Shown here: positions 10,936 through 20,831 of the stretch, one piece after another | Layout of the letters: each line of letters opens with the position of its first letter | Numbering within the stretch: the first letter of the stretch is position 1 | DNA from: Companilactobacillus insicii | Lineage (GTDB): Bacteria > Bacillota > Bacilli > Lactobacillales > Lactobacillaceae | DNA length: 64,000 nucleotides | Assembly: GCF_003946015.1 (NCBI RefSeq) | Contig: NZ_RHNU01000007.1 | Span: 23,631 to 87,630 of the forward strand | Reading direction: 5' to 3' | Notes under the pieces: generated by a model | What the model saw: the letters and a program-made list of their open reading frames with translations, nothing else | Told to the model about the DNA's origin: nothing | The model's database searches: none | Position numbers and translations under genes: made by a program

Positions 10936-13068
10936 CTATAGAATAGTGACGTCAGATGCCATTACCCATTCGTTTGTGGCTACACGATACATCTTGTGAC
11001 CATTGATACGAGCAGCCTTGTCAACTTTCCATGCACTATTTGTTGCAAGAGCACGGTCATTTACAAGAGTACCTTTGGAATCGTAAACCTTAGTGTGTGC
11101 CTTACCGTTAGTCTGAGCGATTTTTGACATTGGTGTATATAGATATGAATCAGATGCCTTAACGTATTCATTTGTGGCTACACGGTAATACTTAACACCA
11201 TCAACATAAATCTTCTTATCAGTAATCCAATTTGAATTACTTGAAAGAACGACATCATCTAATAACTTACCTTTGCTTGAATACAAATCAGTGTATCCAC
11301 TATTTGGATAAGTTGTTAATGTTCCCATGAAGTCTGAAGAATTAGGAGCTACTTCAATTGACTTATTAGGATTGTCTTTGTTGATAGTCATTTGAATATC
11401 ATCAGCATTGATGAAACTATAGCCATCTGGAGCTGTCAAAGTAACATCGTCCCCATCTGCACCTTCACCAGTTGTGATGCCGATAGTTCTACCTGTTTCT
11501 TGATCTAGGAATGTGATTACATATGAAACGTTCCTCTTAGATACATATACAGTACGTTCGTAACCATCTTTTTTGAGGGTAAATCCTCTATCAACAACAT
11601 TTGATAATTCATAACCCTCTGGAGCTTTTAGAGAAATATATGAACCATATGTTCCTGTTTGATCTTTATCAGTCTTTACAGTTTTACCGGTAGCTTCATC
11701 CACATAATTTACTGTGTACTTCAATGATGCTGGAACTACGTCAATATCAACCGTTCTCTTAGCATCTGTAAATGTATAAGGAGAATCTGTACTCTTTGCA
11801 AGAGTGTATCCTGTTGGAGCTTTTACATCGACTGTAGTATTTGGTTCTGTAGCATCAGCTTTTGAAGCTGGCTGTTCTGTTTCCCCTTCTTCTACCTGTG
11901 AATCAGTAGTTTTATCAGTATCACTACTCTTGTTTGCTGATTCTTCAGTAGAAGGAGCATCAGGTTTAACCAAGTTATTATCAGTTGTACCGAACTGTGT
12001 CCCGACAATATTCTTATCATATGTGAAGTTAATTGTATAAGGTAATGATGTAACGCCTGTTCCGTCAGGATCAACAACTTGAATTGTTGCTGGATTATCA
12101 TCATCAAATGTCAATGCATTGCCAGTTGATGAATCTTTCAACAAGTTACCATTATCATCAATTGCTTGAGCAGAATACTTAACTGAATAAGTTCCAGCTT
12201 TAGCTGCATTAAAATCAGCTGCAGTTCCATATTTATTTTCAGTTGTTCCATCAACAGCAGTAGTTGTAACTAAGAATTTTTGACCATGTTTATTATTAAT
12301 AACCACTTTTCCTGATACTCCGGCTGTATCTCCAGCCGTAATTTTATAATTATCTAACTGTGTCCAATCAGGTTCACCAAACACATTAACCGTTCTATTA
12401 ACAGCATCACCAGTAGTGTAATTGTCTCTTGGTGTGTATGTAACAGTATATGAACCAGGATCTTGAATATCGCTAGTTGACATATCTGTTAACAATGTTG
12501 CTGAATTCTTAACGCCTTTTGCATCAGTACCATTAGTCGTTGTAGCAGTAACGTCCTTGTTAACAACTTTAGATGCGAAGTCCGTTTGTGCAGGTGCTGT
12601 CTTAGTTGTAAAGTTCATAACCTGAGAAGCATTATCCTTGCCGAATGAAACTGTTGGCTTAGCATAGTTGTATTGCACATTAACTGCCTTAGTTTTATCG
12701 CCATTAGTGAATGTAACCTTTGTGGCGAATCCAAATTTGTTACTTTCAACGACAGTCATCGGAATTTGTGTAGTATCTGTCTTAGAAGTAGTAATATTCA
12801 ATTCATTTGCCAAATCGGTATTAAAATCTGAGCCGCTCTTACCAAAAATTGGAGCCACTGACATAGTTGCATTGTTCTTCAAATCAGCGAATGTTGTTGC
12901 AGTTCCCTTAGCTGCTGTCGGTGTAGAAGTTGTTGCCTCCGTTAGCGCTCTAGTAGCAGTAATTGTTGGAGCTGCTTTTTCTTTTGCTTGAACTATTAAA
13001 GGGCTAGCGCCTAGCACAGTACTTGAAAGCATGATACTGGTCAAGGCTAGTGTTTTGATTTTACCCAT
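10936..13068 (-). CDS. Secreted MucBP-like and SLAP-domain surface protein
   Basis: 710 residues. A signal peptide covers roughly residues 1-29 (basic start, hydrophobic core, cleavage near VQA-KE). The middle holds beta-rich repeats (about 60-330), an acidic Ser/Thr/Glu-rich linker near 360-400, then three MucBP-like repeats recognisable by KYTVNYVDEATGKTVKTD, VSYVITFLDQETGRTIG and similar. The last 140 residues are two tandem SLAP units, each ending YYRVATNEYVKASD or MYRVATNEWVMASD. The family binds the lactobacillus cell wall non-covalently through SLAP, so this is probably a wall-attached adhesin. No LPXTG motif is present. The ATG at 13068 follows a strong CAGGGGGA ribosome binding site. 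Monocistronic, with its own terminator. Confidence 0.85.
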   Translation of the reverse strand: MGKIKTLALTSIMLSSTVLGASPLIVQAKEKAAPTITATRALTEATTSTPTAAKGTATTFADLKNNATMSVAPIFGKSGSDFNTDLANELNITTSKTDTTQIPMTVVESNKFGFATKVTFTNGDKTKAVNVQYNYAKPTVSFGKDNASQVMNFTTKTAPAQTDFASKVVNKDVTATTTNGTDAKGVKNSATLLTDMSTSDIQDPGSYTVTYTPRDNYTTGDAVNRTVNVFGEPDWTQLDNYKITAGDTAGVSGKVVINNKHGQKFLVTTTAVDGTTENKYGTAADFNAAKAGTYSVKYSAQAIDDNGNLLKDSSTGNALTFDDDNPATIQVVDPDGTGVTSLPYTINFTYDKNIVGTQFGTTDNNLVKPDAPSTEESANKSSDTDKTTDSQVEEGETEQPASKADATEPNTTVDVKAPTGYTLAKSTDSPYTFTDAKRTVDIDVVPASLKYTVNYVDEATGKTVKTDKDQTGTYGSYISLKAPEGYELSNVVDRGFTLKKDGYERTVYVSKRNVSYVITFLDQETGRTIGITTGEGADGDDVTLTAPDGYSFINADDIQMTINKDNPNKSIEVAPNSSDFMGTLTTYPNSGYTDLYSSKGKLLDDVVLSSNSNWITDKKIYVDGVKYYRVATNEYVKASDSYLYTPMSKIAQTNGKAHTKVYDSKGTLVNDRALATNSAWKVDKAARINGHKMYRVATNEWVMASDVTIL

Positions 13069-13247
13069 AAATAATTCCCCCTGTTTAATGTTTTATTTGA
13101 TAATTTCTTTAAAAAATAACTACACTTCTATTTTATCAATTTTTTAACAAAAATGTTGTACTTTTCATTCAAAAATCAAGTTATTTTTATTATCTTTAAA
13201 TAAATTTTAATTTTTATACAAAGACTATTAATTTATCTATTCAACAC

Positions 13248-13281
13248 AAAAACGAGGTCACTCACGTGATCTCGCTTTTTA
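13248..13281 (-). terminator. Terminator of the first lectin-WxL gene, overlapping its stop codon
   Basis: Stem AAAAAGCGAGATCAC / GTGACCTCGTTTTT read leftward, with T-rich 3' arm. It begins at the stop codon of the 1349-residue lectin protein. Confidence 0.8.
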
Positions 13282-16200
13282 CAATGTATTCGAAAGAGTC
13301 CAATTAATCTTTGTCTCATATTGGCCAGGAGCTGGTTCACCAGCCAAATTCAATAGAATTCCATCATTGTCTCCCCAGCTACCAGCAATATTAACATCTT
13401 CGGAACTATTATCGTTATTAGATGCAATTGGTGTTTTATCTTGCATAGAATATGAGTTATTATCTTTATCCACAAAAATCAAATTACCTGGAAGTGTAAA
13501 AATATTTTTAGCGGCATCTTCAGTAGTCATAGGACCAGCTGTGGCCGACAATTTCCACGCGGACTTAACACTGTCAACATCAAGTGTCCATTTACCATTA
13601 CGTTTTACAATCCTATTCTCAGCGGACTTATTCACCGCATCAAACTTATAATTCGTGTTGCTTGTCAATGTAACGGACTTCGAGATATAAGTTAAAGTAC
13701 CACTGACTACATTGGATTTACGTCCATAAAGGTCCTCTGCGTAGAACTCGATTGGCTGCTTAGATCCTACTCCAGAATCCTGACTGTCATCGGAATATCC
13801 GGCAGAATCCTCTAGATCACTCTTAGAAATACCTGCGGTAGTTTCCTTTGAAGTGACAGGATCATCAGTAGCACTATCATTAATAGCATCTAATGGAGTT
13901 CTTGCGTATTCGCTATTATTAGGCTTATTAGCATATAAGAACATAGCCTTGTCTGTATCTGCTAAAGAGTTAACTTTATAGTTACCATCGTACTTTAGAC
14001 TCAATGGAACGTTTAAAGTATCACTAGTACTCATCATATTCAAATCGTTATTAGTTAACGACAAATTCAAATCAACATCCGGAACATTTACTACATAACT
14101 AGTTCTGACCGAATGTCCCCCTGCATCTGTCAGCAAGACATTAATCGTATTCTTTCCTACTCTGAGTCCTGCAACACTATTACTCTTTATTGCATCATTC
14201 CACTCGTCATAAGTCATACTAGAATCTCGATTATATCCCACGGGATCGACATCAAAGCTGAACTTTCTAGATGTATCGCCGGTCTGATAACCATCCGTGT
14301 ATGTCACTGTCTGAGTACTTTGAGCCTTACCCACAAGTTCAGAATTTATGACATATCTAATAGTTAAACTAGTTCCTTCAAGTGCAGAACCATCAGTATG
14401 CTTATAAGTACCAGTCAATTTAACTGGCAAACTATCCTCGACGGTTCTTTCTTTTTGATCAGGTGTCACAGATAATGCCTTATCACCGACAATAACTTCA
14501 TAATCAACAGTATTAGAAACATTACCGTACTTATCGGTTACTTTCACATAAATATCGTGAACACCATTTGATAACGAACTTGCATTACGTAAGATCGTCA
14601 TTTCACCTGGTTTATTGCTGTCAGATAAAGTTCCGACCTTTTCAAAACCAGAGTCATCTAAAGCACTACCGTCTACTCTAGTGTATACTGTCATATCACT
14701 ATTGTTAAAATCAGTCTTGGTATGTGCATCGTCATTTGTAAAATACGTTACTAACCCTGTAAGCGTGAAATCATCAGTATTAGCAACACTTTGACTATCA
14801 GTACCACCAGTTGCTTCTAGATGTGGCTTATACTTCGCATCTCTAATAGTAAAACTTGGAGTACTCATGCTTCCCTTATACAAGGTCGAATCCGTAACGT
14901 CGACATTTGTCGAATTGACTACGGTATCAGTATCTACATCATTAGCAGTCATGTAATATACGATCTTTGCACTCTTGTATTGGTCAGCAGAACTGGAAGA
15001 ATTATTATTACCAAGTGGATTCTTAAATGTATAAGTATACGGTGAAGATCCATCAGCTACTTGTTTGTAACTCTTAGTATCACCTTGATAATTAGTATAA
15101 TTACCAATTACTGAATTAGTTCCATCCATCTTTCTCAGTGACAAGTTATCAGGTTGAGGAATCGTCAAAGTAATTTGATTTAGATCCTGTACACCTTCAT
15201 CATAACTAACATTGTATTGATACTGCAATTTGTCTCCTTCTTGAACAGTATCACCATCTGTTATGAATCGACTCTGAGATTCGTCGTATACTTGAGCCTT
15301 ATTAGTGATCATAAAGTCTTGAATATTAACGTCATATTCCAACTCATTAGAACTAATAATTTCTCCACTATCTAAAGTGGCGGATGCTTTAACTTTAATA
15401 GTGTGCTTTCCTCCATCAAGCTTCTCAATTGGGATTGAAAAGACACCATTACTTGTTCCAGTATCTTGGGTTGTTACAGGTGCTTGATTATCAATCTGAT
15501 ATGTATACCAAACAGTCTTATTATCAACAACTGCTGTGTTAGTTCCATATTTTATCTCACCTTTTAAATCAACCTCTTTACCGGAAGGATAAGTTCCATC
15601 TCCTGAAGTTTTCTTTAGGACCAATGTATCAGCTGGTTTAACGATATCAAAAGATGGAATCTGAGTATCAGATTTATAGTTGGGACCTTCAAAACTAGCA
15701 TGTGCTGAAGGGACATTCAAGCTCGTTCCAGATGTGATTGGGTTAGCAGTCGTATTTATTTCAATTCTTGCTGTCTTCCAATATTTTGCATCATCATCAG
15801 TCATACCCATATTCTCAATCTTTACTGATGCGGACTTATTATCTGTTGATAGATCCTCTTGGGAAATTGCTACTTCCTTAGTTGTTTCCTTTTTAGTAGC
15901 ATTGTCAATTCCGGTGTAGTAAATGGTACCGATATTTCCATCATCATTTTTGACAGTTAGATTATCAGGGATATCTACATCAGCAGTAACATCCTTAGAT
16001 GGTTGCTTACCACTGTCATAACGCATCATGTAGTTCAATCCGATGTTATCTCCTGGATGGACTTTGGTTGTCTCATTCATTGCTTGAGCATCGGTATCCA
16101 TTAGAGAAGTATCTGATCCAACTCTAGCGTGAATATCTTTATCAACCGCATAAGAATTAAGAGTGGCTTCAACTATAGATGGCATCGTTTCAAAGACTAT

Positions 16201-17328
16201 CGCATTAGTTGTATTATCATTTGTACCAGAACCGGTAGAACCTGTAAAACCAAAACGTAACTTACCGTCTTTAACAGTACCAAATTCACTTAAATCTACC
16301 GGTATGGTGGCAAAAGAAGCATTCCCCGGCAATGGTTTAATTGTTGTACCATAGACTGACTTATCATTAAATGCATAGTCAATAGTAGCCGTATTTGAGT
16401 CTGCAGAAGTTGGAGGATTATAAGTTATTGTTACGTGTTTCCATTTTTCTGCTGGTTCTGTGCTACTACCAAACGATGTAAAGTTAAGATCATTACCATT
16501 AAAGGATAAATTAGAACCAAAATTATGATTCAGTCCCATAACAGATTTTCCTGAAAGGAACCCCCAACTATATTCAGGTTTATTAGGACTAATTTGTTCA
16601 TAACTGGTTGCACGAGCGGGATAATTCCAAGCTATATGTGAACCAATAATTGGATTAGGTAGAGTAGGATTGCTTCCCGGATATCCTAACGAATCAAATG
16701 AATTTCCTGGATCAACTTTACTACTGTTAGTCCTAGTATCAAATTCCAAAGCCCAACTGTTTTGAATTGCCTGTAACTGAATGGGCGTTGTATTATCAGT
16801 TGGCAAAGGAGTAGGATCATTAGTAACATATTTACTAAGGTCCGATCCCCAAACACCTAAGGTTTCCCCTTTATTAACCTTACCATTCAGAGTTGATATT
16901 GCATTTACACCTCTACTATCATTTTGTAAAACAAATGCTATCCCATCAGCTGGGCCACCAATAGTAAGGTTAGCTCCAAAATACAACCACATTGATAGGG
17001 TTTGCTTCTTATTAATATCAATATAGTTATCTCCATCACTCCAAACTGCACTAGTCTGATTTCTATTATCAGTTAGGATAACAATGTTATTTGCAGTATC
17101 AGGATTGTATGTATAAACATAATTTTTTTCTCCAGTTGGAAATGTAGCAGGATGACTGAAATACTTATCTAACGCCAACCCATAAGGCGCTTTTTGGATA
17201 GCCTCTTTATCAGTTATTGATGGTAGATCCGCTTTTGAATTTATTTGCATGTGATTAAATACAATTAAAATTGAAAAGAATATTACAGTTAATATTCCTA
17301 AAAAAGTTAGTTTCCTCTTATCACCCAC
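13279..17328 (-). CDS. Large secreted lectin-like WxL-domain protein (array member 1)
   Basis: 1349 residues, the longest of seven neighbouring paralogues. A signal anchor or signal peptide (FLGILTVIFFSILIVFNHM) is followed by a legume-lectin-like domain at about 35-330: TLSMWLYFG, ADGIAFVLQND, GETLGVWG, SWALEFDT, HIAWNYP and LRFGFTGSTG. Residues 340-1215 are repeated Ig-like modules (LTGLVTYF, KLTGTYKHTDG). The last 130 residues are WxL-like, with WTLDV, WKLSA and the terminal INWTLSNTL. WxL domains bind peptidoglycan, so the protein is expected on the outer wall face displaying a sugar-binding head. The frame opens at 17376, but the CAGGGGG ribosome binding site points to the GTG at 17328. 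There is no LPXTG. The ligand is unknown. Confidence 0.85.
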   Translation of the reverse strand: MGDKRKLTFLGILTVIFFSILIVFNHMQINSKADLPSITDKEAIQKAPYGLALDKYFSHPATFPTGEKNYVYTYNPDTANNIVILTDNRNQTSAVWSDGDNYIDINKKQTLSMWLYFGANLTIGGPADGIAFVLQNDSRGVNAISTLNGKVNKGETLGVWGSDLSKYVTNDPTPLPTDNTTPIQLQAIQNSWALEFDTRTNSSKVDPGNSFDSLGYPGSNPTLPNPIIGSHIAWNYPARATSYEQISPNKPEYSWGFLSGKSVMGLNHNFGSNLSFNGNDLNFTSFGSSTEPAEKWKHVTITYNPPTSADSNTATIDYAFNDKSVYGTTIKPLPGNASFATIPVDLSEFGTVKDGKLRFGFTGSTGSGTNDNTTNAIVFETMPSIVEATLNSYAVDKDIHARVGSDTSLMDTDAQAMNETTKVHPGDNIGLNYMMRYDSGKQPSKDVTADVDIPDNLTVKNDDGNIGTIYYTGIDNATKKETTKEVAISQEDLSTDNKSASVKIENMGMTDDDAKYWKTARIEINTTANPITSGTSLNVPSAHASFEGPNYKSDTQIPSFDIVKPADTLVLKKTSGDGTYPSGKEVDLKGEIKYGTNTAVVDNKTVWYTYQIDNQAPVTTQDTGTSNGVFSIPIEKLDGGKHTIKVKASATLDSGEIISSNELEYDVNIQDFMITNKAQVYDESQSRFITDGDTVQEGDKLQYQYNVSYDEGVQDLNQITLTIPQPDNLSLRKMDGTNSVIGNYTNYQGDTKSYKQVADGSSPYTYTFKNPLGNNNSSSSADQYKSAKIVYYMTANDVDTDTVVNSTNVDVTDSTLYKGSMSTPSFTIRDAKYKPHLEATGGTDSQSVANTDDFTLTGLVTYFTNDDAHTKTDFNNSDMTVYTRVDGSALDDSGFEKVGTLSDSNKPGEMTILRNASSLSNGVHDIYVKVTDKYGNVSNTVDYEVIVGDKALSVTPDQKERTVEDSLPVKLTGTYKHTDGSALEGTSLTIRYVINSELVGKAQSTQTVTYTDGYQTGDTSRKFSFDVDPVGYNRDSSMTYDEWNDAIKSNSVAGLRVGKNTINVLLTDAGGHSVRTSYVVNVPDVDLNLSLTNNDLNMMSTSDTLNVPLSLKYDGNYKVNSLADTDKAMFLYANKPNNSEYARTPLDAINDSATDDPVTSKETTAGISKSDLEDSAGYSDDSQDSGVGSKQPIEFYAEDLYGRKSNVVSGTLTYISKSVTLTSNTNYKFDAVNKSAENRIVKRNGKWTLDVDSVKSAWKLSATAGPMTTEDAAKNIFTLPGNLIFVDKDNNSYSMQDKTPIASNNDNSSEDVNIAGSWGDNDGILLNLAGEPAPGQYETKINWTLSNTL

Positions 17329-17370
17329 AGCAGGCACCCCCTGTATTATTTTGTAATCCCATATGTTAAT

Positions 17371-17393
17371 AAACATTATATATCATAATGTTT
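17371..17393. promoter_or_regulatory. Inverted repeat upstream of lectin gene 1
   Basis: Nine-base arms AAACATTAT and ATAATGTTT separated by five bases, 43 bp upstream of the chosen GTG start. Position fits an operator or an extended -10 region; no regulator is known. Confidence 0.35.
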
Positions 17394-17493
17394 ATGCAAT
17401 CGTTTTAATAAATGTAATTATATCTTGTCTAACTTGATTATAATATGTTTATACAAATGTTTCCAGCTCATGTTTAAAATAATCGGCGTAAAC

Positions 17494-17601
17494 GCGCAAA
17501 AAAAACAACTTCTTCCGCATAACAAAAAATAGCCTAGCATTTACTACGTAAATACTAGACTATTTTACGTTATGCTCAGAAGCTAAACGTGTTTTTTGCG
17601 C
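17494..17601 (-). terminator. Large two-level hairpin between lectin genes 1 and 2
   Basis: Outer arms begin and end with GCGCAAAAAA / TTTTTTGCGC and carry related CAACTTCTTCCGCATAAC and GTTATGCTCAGAAGC segments. An inner hairpin pairs AAAATAG.CTAG.ATTTAC with GTAAAT.CTAG.CTATTTT. It follows the stop of lectin gene 2 by 11 bp. A shorter relative is at 20773 and a diverged relative at 32205. Confidence 0.7.
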
Positions 17602-17611
17602 ACTCTTCAAA

Positions 17612-20600
17612 TCAATCAATACTATCTGTTAAATCCCACTTGATACTTCCACTATATGATCCAGATGCGGCATTTGGATCTACTTGTAGCAAAATACCTT
17701 GGTTAGGTTTCCAAACATTAGATATGCTGTAACTATTAGTTGCATCTTTATCGCTTTGACTCAGAGTAACTGGTTGATTCATAGTTGACAATTGATCATT
17801 ATTCTTAGGATCAACATAAACTAGTTCACCTGCTAACGTATGATTATTAACTAAATCTGTCGTAGTTAATTCTCCTGCACTAGCGGTCAACTTATAAGGT
17901 GAGTCAATCGTATTAACAGCTACATTCCATTCACTAGTTCTCTTAACCAACCTTGCTTCAGGACTCTGGTTAAATGAACCGAATGAATAATCACTCTTAT
18001 ATGTTAAATTAGCGGACTTATAAATCATCTTTACATTATAAGTTAATTTATTCGACTCACGCCCATATGGATCGGTAACTGTAAATGTCACTGTGTGCAT
18101 GGGAGCAGTTTGACCAGTAATTCCTAATGCAGCTTGCGTTAATGTCTTAGTAACATCATATGAAATGGTACTTGTATCGTCAGTGGACTTAGGAAGATCG
18201 GCTATATCATTTCCATCAACTGTCACATGCATGGTTAAATCTGACGGTGCAAAACTAAGGTTATTTTCATATGTGGCATTTATTGGGAAGCTGATATTAT
18301 CATCTGTACCCATAGCCGTTATATTGCCATCATTTCCATCGCCATATGATAGGATTGGATTCTTATCTTGAACATTTATAACGTATGTTAATTTATTCGA
18401 AACGTGTCCATTTTGATCCTTGAAAGCAACCTTAACAGTATTTTGACCTATTCTTAATCCATCTTTACTACCCTCAGCAGCATCTATGTTCAAATGAACT
18501 TCTGATGTAGGCCAGCCTGTAACTTCATTCAAAGTTTTAGGTGTAATCGTAATAGGATCTCCATTATTGTAACTAGGATTTGAAATACTATACGAAGCTG
18601 TCAACGGAGTAACATCTGTCGAAGAACCACCAACATAATTAATATCAATTGTGGGTAGTTCAACACTTGTATTATTCAAAACTATAATCGGAGATGTGTC
18701 CCCAGATGCTGCCAACGAAATATCTTGTACATTGACTGTATAAGTCAACATATTGGAAGCAATCGTGTCTTTTATTCCGCTAGAAGAAACATAATTATTA
18801 TCGACCACTTGGACGGTAATCTTATGAGTTCCTACATCCTCGCTACTAAATGGTATAGAAAAGTTACCATTGCTGCTATTTGTATCTTTTTGAACAGTAC
18901 TACTGTTACCGTCAACAGATACATAAATATTCATATCATCATTATCAATCGTACTTTGCTTGTCAAACTTCATAGTACCAGTCAAATTTGTAGTTTTACC
19001 AACTGACAACTTAACAGGATCTGTTGATGTCTTAGTAATTGTTAAATTATCTTGTGGTGCTTCAATTTGAAATTTCGGTGCTTCGTCATGACCTATGTAA
19101 TTGTCACTTTCAAAAGTAACTGGTGATACGCCAACTGTCATGCCAGAGCTGCCATCAGGAACATTATTAGCCGTAGCATTTAACTCCACTCTTGCAGTTG
19201 ATTGTGTCGTATTCAATTGTTGCTTAAGTGTACAGTTCAATTGTGTTCCATCAGAATTAATATCTGAATAAGGAATATCCTCATGGTCGCCATTTTCATA
19301 AACGACTTGACCTACGTTGCCATTGCTGTCTTTTGTAAAGGTAACATTAGATGGTAAATAAATCTTATCGCTAAGCGGCATCATATCTTTTTTACCGGAA
19401 TTGTAACGAACCATGTAATTGAATTGAAGATTATCCTTTGGATGTACAACTTTAGTATCACTTAGAGCCTGTACATCACTAGGCATTGGATCAGTCTTTG
19501 AGCTTACTTTGCTTTTCGTAGTTTTATCGACAATATAGGCGTTTGTATCAGCATCCACAATTGATGGCATGGTTTCAAATACAGCAATACCAGTTTGAGA
19601 GTGATCTAGATCAGCACCATTAGCTCCTGTAAGTCCAAATAGTAATGGATCACCTTTCTTTACACCTAAATTTGATAATTTCAAAGGAACAGTCGTATCA
19701 AGATAATGTTGACCACTCAACAAGTTCTGTGAAAAACCAGTTAGTGAGGTGTCATTATATATATATTCCAGCTTTGCATCATCAGGATCTGAATCTGTAG
19801 GTGGAGTATAAATAACCTTCAAATGGTGCCATGCTAACTGAGCACTATTAGCGTAAGATAATGAATCTTCATTAATATCATTATGAACCATTTCATAATA
19901 TTTCTTACTGCTAGTAGGAGCTGCAATATTCAAATAAGTTGATGCAAGACCTGGATATGCCCAGGCAGTATGCTCATCAACAATTTTTCTGTTTTCACCA
20001 TTATAGAATTGAAAACTATCTAGCGAGTTGCCTGCTGTACCTTTGTGATTTTGAACGACATTTTCATAATCAGAATATCCATTTATAGTTGAATCGAATT
20101 CTAGTGCCCAACTATTTTTAATTGCTGAATTAGCAACGTCTGCTGGGGTTGCTTTATTTGGCACATCACTACCCCATACACCTAATGTCTGACCGCCAGC
20201 AATTGAATTGCCACTCATAGATATTGCAGATGTACCTCTGGGATCATTTTGCAATACTAACGCTAGACCCTGAGTATGATAGAGCGAAACACCAAAGTAT
20301 AACCACAAAGAAAATGTTTGCTTTTTACCAGTATCAATGTAGTTTCCTAGAGCTTTATTGCTCCATACTGACGAAACCTGATTATACTGTCCTCTTTGTG
20401 TGAGCTTTAACGAGCTTCCGTTTGATACAACAGCACCATTACCACTATGGGCGCCTTGAACAAACATATCATTATTGCTTAAGGTTCCTAACGGCATACC
20501 CTTAGGCGCATAATTTATACCATCAGAATCTGAGTACATACTTGCTTGTACATTTGTAGTATTTATATTTATTAAAACAAAGAATGAAATAATTGAAGCA

Positions 20601-20626
20601 ATAATAAATAAAATGAATTTCTTCAT
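17612..20626 (-). CDS. Large secreted lectin-like WxL-domain protein (array member 2)
   Basis: 1004 residues from an ATG at 20626 that follows GGGGGGAT with good spacing; the longer frame to 20665 lacks such support. Signal peptide FILFIIASIISFFVLININT with cleavage near VQA-SM. The lectin-like domain spans about 30-330 (TFSLWLYFGVSL, LALVLQNDPRG, QTLGVWGSDV, SWALEFDST, HTAWAYP). A conserved inter-domain segment (MVRYNSGKKDM, IYLPSNVTF, GNVGQVVYENGD) is followed by three Ig-like modules. The C-terminal domain is WxL-like but divergent: SEWNVAV, YKLTASAG in place of a second Trp, and IKWDLTDSID at the end. Exported cell-wall glycan-binding protein by inference. Confidence 0.84.
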   Translation of the reverse strand: MKKFILFIIASIISFFVLININTTNVQASMYSDSDGINYAPKGMPLGTLSNNDMFVQGAHSGNGAVVSNGSSLKLTQRGQYNQVSSVWSNKALGNYIDTGKKQTFSLWLYFGVSLYHTQGLALVLQNDPRGTSAISMSGNSIAGGQTLGVWGSDVPNKATPADVANSAIKNSWALEFDSTINGYSDYENVVQNHKGTAGNSLDSFQFYNGENRKIVDEHTAWAYPGLASTYLNIAAPTSSKKYYEMVHNDINEDSLSYANSAQLAWHHLKVIYTPPTDSDPDDAKLEYIYNDTSLTGFSQNLLSGQHYLDTTVPLKLSNLGVKKGDPLLFGLTGANGADLDHSQTGIAVFETMPSIVDADTNAYIVDKTTKSKVSSKTDPMPSDVQALSDTKVVHPKDNLQFNYMVRYNSGKKDMMPLSDKIYLPSNVTFTKDSNGNVGQVVYENGDHEDIPYSDINSDGTQLNCTLKQQLNTTQSTARVELNATANNVPDGSSGMTVGVSPVTFESDNYIGHDEAPKFQIEAPQDNLTITKTSTDPVKLSVGKTTNLTGTMKFDKQSTIDNDDMNIYVSVDGNSSTVQKDTNSSNGNFSIPFSSEDVGTHKITVQVVDNNYVSSSGIKDTIASNMLTYTVNVQDISLAASGDTSPIIVLNNTSVELPTIDINYVGGSSTDVTPLTASYSISNPSYNNGDPITITPKTLNEVTGWPTSEVHLNIDAAEGSKDGLRIGQNTVKVAFKDQNGHVSNKLTYVINVQDKNPILSYGDGNDGNITAMGTDDNISFPINATYENNLSFAPSDLTMHVTVDGNDIADLPKSTDDTSTISYDVTKTLTQAALGITGQTAPMHTVTFTVTDPYGRESNKLTYNVKMIYKSANLTYKSDYSFGSFNQSPEARLVKRTSEWNVAVNTIDSPYKLTASAGELTTTDLVNNHTLAGELVYVDPKNNDQLSTMNQPVTLSQSDKDATNSYSISNVWKPNQGILLQVDPNAASGSYSGSIKWDLTDSID

Positions 20627-20772
20627 AATTATCCCCCCATAATCACTCTGACTTTTCACCTCCATTATGTCACGTATATTTGTATATACAAGTCAGATAT
20701 TAAAAAAATTATTTAACAAAAATAAAGAGTTTGGTACAAAACTATTATTATCTTTAAACATGCAGCATAAAC

Positions 20773-20820
20773 GCGCAAAAAAACACGTTTAGCTTCTGAG
20801 CATAACGTGTTTTTTTGCGC
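20773..20820 (-). terminator. Perfect 17-bp hairpin after lectin gene 3
   Basis: Arms GCGCAAAAAAACACGTT and AACGTGTTTTTTTGCGC are fully complementary, loop of 14 bases containing AGCTTCTGAGCAT. It starts 12 bp beyond the stop codon. The loop and closing arm are shared with the larger hairpin at 17494-17601. Confidence 0.8.
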
Positions 20821-20831
20821 TCTCTTAACAT